A stretch of 64,000 bases of DNA from Dactylis glomerata (taxonomy: Eukaryota; Streptophyta; Magnoliopsida; Poales; Poaceae), in NCBI GenBank assembly GCA_007115705.1, contig QXEO01000244.1, positions 243,486 through 307,485 on the forward strand, written 5' to 3'. Every line of letters starts with the position of its first letter. Within the stretch, counting starts at the first letter, position 1. Below are positions 56,540-64,000 of the stretch, piece by piece. The position numbers and the translations under genes are program-made. Under the pieces are notes generated by a model, which was not told the DNA's origin, did not search any database, and saw nothing but the letters and a program-made list of their open reading frames with translations.

Positions 56540-57163
56540 TGATACGGATCAACGTGATCCGAAAGGGGTTTGGCCCAATCTTTCACGGCGATCAAACGAA
56601 CAGCAAGATAGCGAAAGAGAACTCAATCTGAAATAGATCAAACTGATCTCTTTTCAATTCCTCGCGTTGAAACTGACCGGAATCAACTCCCACGCATGGC
56701 ATAATATCAGATCTCGAAGATCAGCAATCAAACACACCGATATGCGCCCCCAAACATTGGGAATTTTCTGGTCTCTTTCTTAGCTCGAAAATAACCAGTC
56801 TGCACGATACAAGGCGGCTGCCATAACCCTATATGGGTGACTCTGAACGCTACCTTGGCTGGGCTAGGCCCCATACCAAACTAAAAGCCCAAAGGCCAAA
56901 ACACACTTGATTTTGGACAGGCCCAAAACCATCACACACAAATAAAACCAAACTGAAATAAAAACATGACGCGAACTTAATTAAAATAGAACACCTAAAT
57001 ATCTTTCGCTGCAACGCCTCGTCGAACATGAAACTCCATTGGCGGTGTACGAAAGTTGGGCTTCACATCATCTTGTGGAGGCACTTCAAAGCAGAATTGT
57101 CCAAGCTTCAGAACATAAGGAGGTGGTAAAATAGTAGGAGTAGTAGCTATGCTCCCCTTATCA
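56540..57163 (-). repeat. Element G 5' LTR (624 bp)
   Basis: TGATACGG at 56540 to CCTTATCA at 57163; same length as the other copy with about six substitutions. Confidence 0.92.
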
Positions 57164-57827
57164 GAGTCGCAGCAAGAAGAGCAAGACTTGATGATCAAGT
57201 GCGCGAGGGAGGAGAGGGAGGCAGGCGCACCACGAGATCACCAGAACATCAAGTCGACATGAGAGAGTCCATGATGGCGCACTAGGACAGCCTACGACAC
57301 GATGTCTACATGTCTAAGGCGCGCCACACTCATGGCCTGCGTGCCAAATTAGGCCGAACCCATGTATGGGTCGGTATGTACTCGTTTGAGTCGAACCGAG
57401 TCAGTTTGGGCCCAAACCAGGTTGGTTTTGGGCCAGGTCCATGTTGGGGACGCCCCAGCCTCCCTTAAGTAGCCAGGGGCGCCCCCTCAAGTCCCTTAGA
57501 CCACGTTTAAACAAAACCCTAGTTTCTAGACAGAACCAAGTGTTCCTCTGAAATTATTCGCACCAATTCGTATCGATCTGGTGATTGTTCTTCTGAAAGT
57601 CTGAGTGTAATCTGCTATTCTATTGGGAATTAGTATATTGCATCACCGCTTCGTGGTCAGCGGCTACGTGCGCAAGCGTGTGACGTTGCGAATATCCAAA
57701 GGGTTGAGAGCTGTTGCGCTGGCAGCAGGGATTAGTCGGAGAGTTTACAGCGACACTCGAGTTATCTTCATCACCATCATCGCCATCTACATCGCGCTCG
57801 CTGAGAAGATCGGGACACCCCTTATCA
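57164..57827 (+). repeat. Element E 3' LTR, part 2
   Basis: It starts with the right TSD of G (GAGTC) and continues the LTR to CCCCTTATCA at 57827, matching 41548-42206. Confidence 0.92.
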
Positions 57828-58439
57828 GGATTGGTGGTCGTCCAAGTAGTGAAAAGAGTGGGAGAGGGAGTGCACCAAATCGGTGGAAAGATTTGCCTCG
57901 GTTCCCTCTCTTCCTTCTTTTCCAATAGGAAGTCGACAAAATGGGTAGTTGTGGCAGCACCAGGTTCGACCAGAGAGAGAGAATAGTGCTAGGAAGATTA
58001 GGGCAAGGGCTTGGTGTAGATCATATGTTTATGGCAGGGATACATGTGAGAAAAGGGAGATTAGAATGTGTTGGTCAGTTTCAGTTTTGGAATGGTTTGT
58101 CATTTCTTTCCACGTAGTTGCATGATGAAGTGGACAAGGGGGAGTGATAATGGTGCTAGGCATAGCCTTACAAGATTTGGAAAAAATTCTAGAATCCAAT
58201 ATATGGCTATATGATTGGCTTGCAAAGATTTGATGAAATTTGATTTATGAAAGATTTTAAAATCTTCAAAAATTGCCTCCAAGGTTTTTGGGTCCCTTAG
58301 GTTTTACAGCCATAAGATAGCTTTGTAGATTTTTCCATATTTATTTGATGCGTAAATGTGCAAGACATGGCACACTTGTCATTAATATGCATTTCGTTAT
58401 AGAGAGAAAGGAGTAAAGACAACAAGTATCTATAAATTA
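57828..58439 (-). repeat. Element C 5' LTR, part 3
   Basis: The first five bases are the right TSD of E (GGATT). The rest corresponds to 26648-27032 of the C 3' LTR but holds about 220-230 bp extra at about 57957-58180. It ends at 58439, where H starts. The bases before H (58435-58439) are AATTA; the partner TSD lies outside the window. Confidence 0.85.
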
Positions 58440-61400
58440 TGTGGGGACCCCGGCTTACCACCCGGGATTCCCGTTACGCATACAATTCACGATCCCAGGA
58501 AGACCATCGTGAATCCACATAATAGAGTTGGCATTACAGAGTACATCATCCATTACATAACGAATTCATAAAGTCTTACATATGGCCACTTGGCCGAATT
58601 TAAATGCCTCGCAGGGCAAGTTCAACTGACACACTAATGCTTAGCAAATAGCAGCGGGATACTTGCAGCGTAGCTGAACCAGGTCAGGCCTACTACCCTA
58701 CAGGCGACTGACTGGGAAACGATCCTAATTCGCACCGGCGTCGTCATAACCTCCTTCGTCCTCCTCATAGTCATCATCATACTCTAGCCAAGTTAATAGC
58801 TAGGGACAAAGCCGTGAGTACATTTTGAATTGTACTCGCAAACCATCTAAGAGAAAAGTATTCATATGCTATTTGGCTGTAGCAACGGTTGGCTTGGCTT
58901 GAGGTAGTCAGTGCTAGTGGTTTTCTCGTGCCGATATAGCATGTCATATGACATCTCTATATCCTTATTAAAGAAGATACTTGTAAGACAAGTTTTTGTA
59001 AAAGCTCTAGGAAAGGGGGAAACTCCTTTATGCTTGCCTAAGGCAACCATGGTCAATCATACATGACCATTCTCCACCACCTCGGCAGTACCCTTCGAGT
59101 ACCCCGAACCATTCCCGTGCCACGGTAGTACCCTCCAAGTACTTCGTCCGGCACAAACTCCATTTTTCCAAAAACATTTTGTAAAAACCAAAACTCGACA
59201 CAGGTTAAGTATGGCCATTCCAACCGTCCATGACCGAGGACTCGGCTATTTGAATAGATTACACTCTGCATAGGTCGTACACTTTACCCACACCATCCGA
59301 TAAATCTGCCGGGATACCACCACAGACCGTCATACACAAGTATGCGGGGTTCGGATAATCGATTAAAGCCTTCCATCTATCCACCTTAGTACGGGTGCCT
59401 ACCCTGTGGAGTTTACCTCCCCGGCACGCCCCGGCAGTACCTCCTTCAGAGTGTAACTCCGGCACCATGGTGGGAGAACCCAAGTGTCTTCCGGGCGGGT
59501 AGCCTATTGGCGGGCCTGCTATACTATTGCCCACCTCTTGCGACAACCCGGATTCCGGGGTCCTACAGACCCTTATATAGTACGAGGCTCCCCGCACTAA
59601 AGCAAATAGACTTCAAACTAGGCCCCGTCCCATACCGGGGTAATGTGGTTGCACAGGGGTAATTGGTTTGGCGAACACTTATACACAATGCCATTTTCCA
59701 AAAATCCACCAACTCCTTCATCTCCCATGTCCAACTCCATATTTATAAAACCATTTGGAAACCTTTCAATGGAGTAGCAACTACTCCAAGGTTTTCGAAA
59801 TCATTTTCAAAATCTTCCAGAGAGTATTCCCAATCCTAGAGTTTTTAGCTCCACTACAAGTTTTCCCAAAGACTTTGATGCTAATCATCAAGTCTCTAAT
59901 AAGAGGGGTGTTACATAGGTCACAAGAGGTGTCATCCCCATGGATGATATCAAGTCGACTTGTGGAGCTAAGTCGCCAACTATTGCTATCTAGAGATTAA
60001 TAGCAATATAGAAAATCATGCATAATAAAGAAAGCAGGAGTAAGCAATGCAAAGTGTAATAGTAGGATTCAGATATGCAACAAGTAGATGGCTTGCCTTG
60101 GTTGGCTTGTCCCTGATCTCCTTCCTCTTGATACTCAAAGACCTCCCCCTCTTCTGCACACTCGTCGTTTGATTCTATCGCCGGAAAAGAGCAACAACAA
60201 ACAATAAGCACTCATGCACACATGATTCACACTCAATGCATGCAGCACACTACTCAACATTGAGTATCAGAAGCAAACAAGTTTAGATATCTGAACGAAC
60301 AATATTTTCTACAAAGAAAACATCAACCACATAATAGCAAAGCAATTCCTATTTGCAAATAAACCCTATTCTCAAGCAAACAAGCTGCAGGCATCAATAT
60401 GCATCAAGACAAGGCAACCATCATACATTCAGGTGGCTAACAACATTACAGAACCAACACAATTGGAATTAGGTCAAAAGAGCAAATGGGTGAATTAATA
60501 TGAATTTCCTAGTCTCACTTAATACTAGAAAAGCATTTTATTTCCATAAAACTTTCTGTAACCACTAAAATTCTACCAGAGACCTTCTTAGAAAGCTACA
60601 GTAATATAGAACACACCAGAGGTGGAATCACCTAAAAATATTTAACCTACTGCACACAATAAACAAAATAAGACAATTCTCCATTATTACTAAAATAATT
60701 ACTATAGGAGGTATAATACTCCTAAAATAGTAAATCCAATTCCTACAGCTTCACATAGCAACAGGGCATCTCTGAAAATTGGAATCAATCTTTCATTACA
60801 CACAACTTCAGATTTGGATTTATGAAGATAAAACCCTAGATCTACAACAAATAAATCACAGATAATTTCTAATGCCCTAAAAATTAAGCATGCAGTACAT
60901 TCAGGTAGACAATAACTTCAGGAGCACATAGAAATTGGAATCACTAATTTTGGACTCACCGAAATATTTCTACACATTTTTTAGTCTAGTAGGGAATTTC
61001 AAATTGAAATAATAGATTATAAAAAAATAGAAACGGGCCAGATCTGCGGGGCTCAGCCAGATCCGAGCTGGGCCGGCCCGGTCCGAGGTCAGCACGCGGG
61101 AGGGGGCGATTTTCAAATCGCTGACGAGCGGACCCCGGCGGTCAGCGACACGCGCTTACCGAATCGGTATCGGACGTTGCGGTCCGTCCGATTAGACCAG
61201 AGATCGACGGCGGAGGGCCGTCATCACCCTCGTGTCGGGGCTGGGGGAAACCCTAGCCCTAGCTACTGGAAGTTCGAGGGCGAGGCTCGCCTAGTGGCGT
61301 CGAGGGTGGCTGGGCGACTGCAGGACGGCGGCGGTCTCTCTGAAACTCCTCCGCATCCGAATCCTGCAAGAAGAAGGGCTCGAGGTGGTGTGTGCGGCTG

Positions 61401-63002
61401 TGCTCGTCTGCGATGATCTTCGGGTCCCGTCGGAGATGGCGACGTCCTTGCTCTGCCAGAGAAGGAATGGGGTGCAGGGTGAGATCCAGGCCTAGCAGAG
61501 GAAGATAAAGGTGCAAAGAAAGAGCAGAGAGAGGTGGCCGACATCGACCGAAGGCTTCGCCGTCTACCCCTGCTCTGGCGATGTTCCTCGGGCTCTGCTG
61601 CCTGGGGAAGAGATGGGGGTTCGTCGGCGTGGTTCAGCAGTGAGAGGAGGTGTGGTGGAGAAGCAAATGAGCGGCAGGGGAGAGCTCCAGAGAGGGTGCG
61701 GGGTTTTATTTGGTCGGGGTGGTCTCGATGTAGGGTGCACTTCGACGATCACAGTTGGGCAAGAGGGGCGGCGTTTCTGGAGCGGTGTTGTGGGCTGAGT
61801 GCAGCGCTAGGGGTGGCTAGGTCGGGGGCGCACTGGTTTGGCCACGGCACGGTCGGTTTCAGAGCGGGTGCATGTGAAACAGTGCGCGGCGCAGCGAGCT
61901 GGGTCGGCTAGGGCATGAGGCAGTGGTGGTGTTGCAACGCAGGCACGATGCCGTGCACGCTCGTGTGCGGGGCGAGGGAAATGGTCAAGTGTGCGCGCGG
62001 GAACGCGCACGCCAGTCTTAGCGTCCCCTGGCGTGCTGGGCGCGGGCAGAGCGGGGGCCAGGGCGAGGCCTATGAGCATCCAGGGCGGCAGGAGCCGATT
62101 GGTTGAGTTGGGTGGTGGCGAGTGGGGCCTGGTGGCGCAGTGGTGGACGGTGGCTTCTCCCCGAAGCCTCAACCCAACGGGCGTGTGCCCTAGTCATGCC
62201 GGCGAGGAAGAGAGAGGGCAAGGTGAGGTGTGAGCTCGGTCTCACTGCGAGGTAGGGTCAGGGTAATGCTGGAGTGGTGGTGCTGGTCACTGGTTGGGGG
62301 TGAGAGACGGTGGAGGGAGAAAAGAAAGAGAGGGAGAAGATCTACCCTAGATCACCTCGGGTCTCCCTCCTTCCTTGTGTCCAAGTGCTACAGGACAAGA
62401 GCTAGGGGCTGGTGTTTGAGGAGAGGGCAGAGGGAAAGGAAAGGGTGGTCGGCCAGGGTTGCCGCTTTGGGTGGTTTGCAAAGAAAAAGAGAGAAGAAAC
62501 GAGAGAGGAAGAAGAAAAGGGTCATTTGGCCAAAATTCATTTGAATTTCGAAAAAATTCAAATCTAGTCCAAGAGGTGGTGGTGGTTTGCTAAGAAGTGA
62601 TCTACTAGTGGTAGAAACCATTCTGCAAGTTTTTAGAATTTTTAAACAAGTGGAAAAGAGATTTTGGTGAAGTCTCAAATAATGAATAAAGGTGCAAAAA
62701 TAAAGTCTGAAATAAAGAGAGGAAAAGATTGTTGTTAACAAGCACACATCCTACTAGGTCAAGCTATAGCATAAAATCATAGCACTCTCTCATGCATTCA
62801 TACACATGATCAATTTGAAAATCTGAAAAGAAAAAGAAAGTAACTAGCACACACACACATGCACATGAAATCATACCATGCCCACAAAGAAAGATCACTA
62901 CCCTAGCACACAAACTCATTGGAATGCAAATTTTTATTTAACCCAAATTTTAATGCATTGGAAACTGATTTAAATCTAGATTACAAAAAGTAGGGTGTTA
63001 CA
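58440..63002 (-). repeat. Element H 3' LTR (4563 bp)
   Basis: TGTGGGGACCCCGG to GGTGTTACA on the plus strand. It shares blocks with the C LTR (58460-58520, 59215-59290, 59560-59660, 59900-60000). TATA box CTATATAAG in sense at 59572-59580. Acidic mini-ORFs are at 58725-58784 and 60086-60183. 60300-61020 is AT-rich with nothing identifiable; 61030-62500 is strongly GC-rich and gives many overlapping ORFs on both strands that I regard as composition artefacts. Confidence 0.85.
59572..59580 (-). promoter_or_regulatory. TATA box of the H LTR
   Basis: CTATATAAG in sense followed by GGGTCTGTAGGACCCCGGAA, the counterpart of the C box at 24103-24111. Confidence 0.55.
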
Positions 63003-63039
63003 GACCTTCCCCCCTTAAAAGAATCTCGTCCCGAGATTC
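63003..63039 (-). other. Polypurine tract and adjacent hairpin of H
   Basis: In sense the perfect 8-bp inverted repeat GAATCTCG-GGA-CGAGATTC (63021-63039) precedes TTTTAAGGGGGGAAGGTC and the LTR start. It is the same arrangement as in C. Confidence 0.75.
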
Positions 63040-63049
63040 GGTAGCTAAG

Positions 63050-64000
63050 CGTGAAGTAGTTCGGGGAATTCTCGTTGGAGATAATCCTCGCGTTCCCAAG
63101 TTGCCTCATCTTCGGTATGGTTACTTCACTGCACCTTGTACATCTTGATCTTGCGTCTACGGGTAAGACGGACGTCTTCTTCAAGGATGCGGATTGGTCT
63201 CTCCCGATAGGTGAGGTCGTGGTTTAGGTCAATGGTGTTGTGGTCGATCTCCTTGAAGGTCTCGGTCTTACTGGGAACTTGAAGGCATTTGCGGAGTTGT
63301 GAGATATGAAAGACGTCATGGAACTCAGACAACTCCGCGGGCAGCTCCAGCTTGTAGGAAATCTCTTCGCGGCGCTCTAGGATCTTGAATGGACCGATGT
63401 AGCGGGGTGCAAGCTTACCCTTAACATGGAAGCGTTGCATACCCTGGAGTGGTGTCACTCGAAGGTAGACAAAGTCTCCCACGTTGAAGGTAACAGGTCT
63501 TCTCTTGGAATCGGCATAACTCTTCTGCCTAGATTGGTCCGCTTTGAGGCTGTTTCGAATGAGCTAGAATTGTTCCTCAGCTTCCTTGATGATGTCGGGG
63601 CCAAAGGTTTGGCTCTCTCTAGTTTCCGACCAGTTGAGAGGGGTACGGCACTTGCGTCCATAAAGGGCTTCGAAGGGGGCCATTTGCAGACTAGCTTGGT
63701 AGCTATTGTTGTAGGAAAATTCAGCGAACGGCAAGCAGTCTTCCCACTTGGTTCCATAAGATAGAACATAAGCTCGCAGCATGTCTTCAAGGATTTGTTT
63801 TTCTCGCTCAGTTTGTCCTCTAGTCTGCGGGTGATAGGCTGTGCTGAAGGATAGCTTAGTGCCTAAGGCTTCTTGGAGTTTTGCCCAAAATCATGAGTTG
63901 AACTGAGGGCCTCGGTCTGAGACTATGGTCTTCGGAATGCCATGAAGGCTGACTATACGGGAGAGGTACAATTCTGCCAAATGGTTCCCATGATCGATGG
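63050..64000 (-). pseudogene. Element H integrase and chromodomain (broken)
   Basis: Read from 64000 downward: integrase core with [19 protein letters not shown] (second catalytic Asp), a TGA near 63895, STAYHPQTRGQTER (the catalytic Glu follows GQT), FAEFSYNNSYQASLQMAPFEALYGR, then TAG at about 63561-63563 after KEAEEQF. The GPY-type module follows (LAPRYIGPFKIL, about 63390) and then a chromodomain: RILEEDVRLTRRRKIKMYKVQ, a TGA at about 63126 where a tryptophan is usual, and SNHTEDEATWE. The chromodomain binds histone tails and steers integration; the stop removes its second half. Homology is clear; this copy is inactive. Confidence 0.85.

Larger units (their letters stand above)
53421..57163 (-). 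mobile_element. Element G: non-autonomous gag-protease retrotransposon
   Basis: G is 3743 bp on the minus strand with two 624-bp LTRs (53421-54044 and 56540-57163), TSD GAGTC (53416-53420 and 57164-57168), primer site TGGTATCAGATT in sense at about 56526-56536 and a G-rich tract (complement of 54045-54062). Its single ORF covers gag and protease and is unbroken; RT, RNase H and integrase are absent. By eye the LTRs differ at about six positions (about 1%), so this is among the youngest insertions here. Confidence 0.92.
41294..57827 (+). mobile_element. Element E: CRM-like Ty3/gypsy retrotransposon, host of F and G
   Basis: E has 5' LTR 41294-42206, leader, gag-pol, and 3' LTR 53166-53420 plus 57164-57827. 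The TSD is GGATT (41289-41293 and 57828-57832). F sits in gag and G in the 3' LTR. Without F, G and their duplicated target bases E would be 7641 bp, almost the length of A. By eye the LTRs differ at about 11 positions (about 1.2%). The coding frame has two nonsense codons besides the two insertions. Confidence 0.93.
22944..64000 (-). mobile_element. Element C: large non-coding LTR element, interrupted
   Basis: C lies on the minus strand: 3' LTR 22944-28337, internal region 28338-30633, 5' LTR from 30634. The 5' LTR is interrupted by D (30964-37905), E (41294-57827) and H (from 58440) and never ends within the window. Primer site and polypurine tract are both visible. The internal region of about 2.3 kb holds no gag or pol motif, so C is non-autonomous (LARD-like). 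Its ends, tract and several LTR segments match H, which does encode pol. The two LTR copies differ by about 5% over the first 330 bp, older than A, E, F and G. Confidence 0.8.
58440..64000 (-). mobile_element. Element H: chromodomain Ty3/gypsy retrotransposon, right end not in window
   Basis: H is on the minus strand: 3' LTR 58440-63002, polypurine tract with hairpin 63003-63039, then the 3' end of pol to 64000. The integrase, with a chromodomain at its C-terminus, places it in the chromoviruses, most like Tekay/Del. LTR ends (TGTAACACCC..GGGGACC), tract, hairpin and internal LTR segments match C, so C and H form an autonomous/non-autonomous pair. Several nonsense codons break pol. Confidence 0.82.

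Noticed and set aside
61177..62544. GC-rich ORFs that might suggest a captured host gene
   Set aside because: They lie inside the H LTR, overlap on both strands and show no domain, intron structure or known family.
1..64000. CRISPR array, prokaryotic operon or defence system
   Set aside because: No regular short repeats with unique spacers and no bacterial-type genes exist; all coding regions are eukaryotic retroelement fragments.

Overview
The window is plant nuclear DNA from a large, repeat-rich grass genome, probably Pooideae. The grass assignment rests on the style of the LTR families and is inference. I found no host gene, RNA gene, CRISPR array or prokaryotic operon. Almost every base belongs to LTR retrotransposons of the Ty3/gypsy superfamily, inserted into one another.

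The layout is a stack that can be read from target-site duplications (TSDs). The oldest pieces are K (1-2716, two 5' leaders head to head) and L (2717-4783, a 3' LTR plus a little internal sequence, minus strand). Element B (minus strand) starts at 4784 inside L. J (10272-13686, TSD CACTT) sits in the gag of B. A (13925-21573, TSD ATATG) sits in the B leader, and C (22944 to beyond the window) sits in the B 5' LTR. The 5' LTR of C was then hit by D (30964-37905, TSD CTGAC), E (41294-57827, TSD GGATT) and H (58440 to beyond the window). E was hit by F (43539-48678, TSD AATAT) and G (53421-57163, TSD GAGTC). The deepest chain is L > B > C > E > F or G.

A, B and E encode a gag-protease-RT-RNase H-integrase polyprotein. 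Its reading frame runs through the polypurine tract into the 3' LTR, there is no canonical chromodomain, and the primer site matches initiator-Met tRNA. This fits the CRM (centromeric retrotransposon) clade. F, G and J share TG..CA ends, primer site or tract organisation with them but lack RT and integrase. They look like non-autonomous partners that need the A/B/E enzymes. H is a chromodomain (Tekay/Del-like) element, and C is a non-coding partner with similar LTRs of about 5.4 kb. D is an Athila-like element with a tRNA-Asp-type primer site and one unrecognised 197-residue ORF in place of gag-pol.

The most unusual object is J. Both of its outer ends are U5 ends of inverted LTRs, it has a perfect TSD, and its two LTRs agree in U3 but differ strongly in R/U5. 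That is what would result if two separately primed minus-strand cDNAs from different RNAs were joined tail to tail and then integrated. Other points of interest are the degenerate protease-only ORF of F, a conserved hairpin in the leaders of B, F, G and J, acidic mini-ORFs conserved in the LTRs of C and H, and a perfect hairpin beside the polypurine tracts of C and H.
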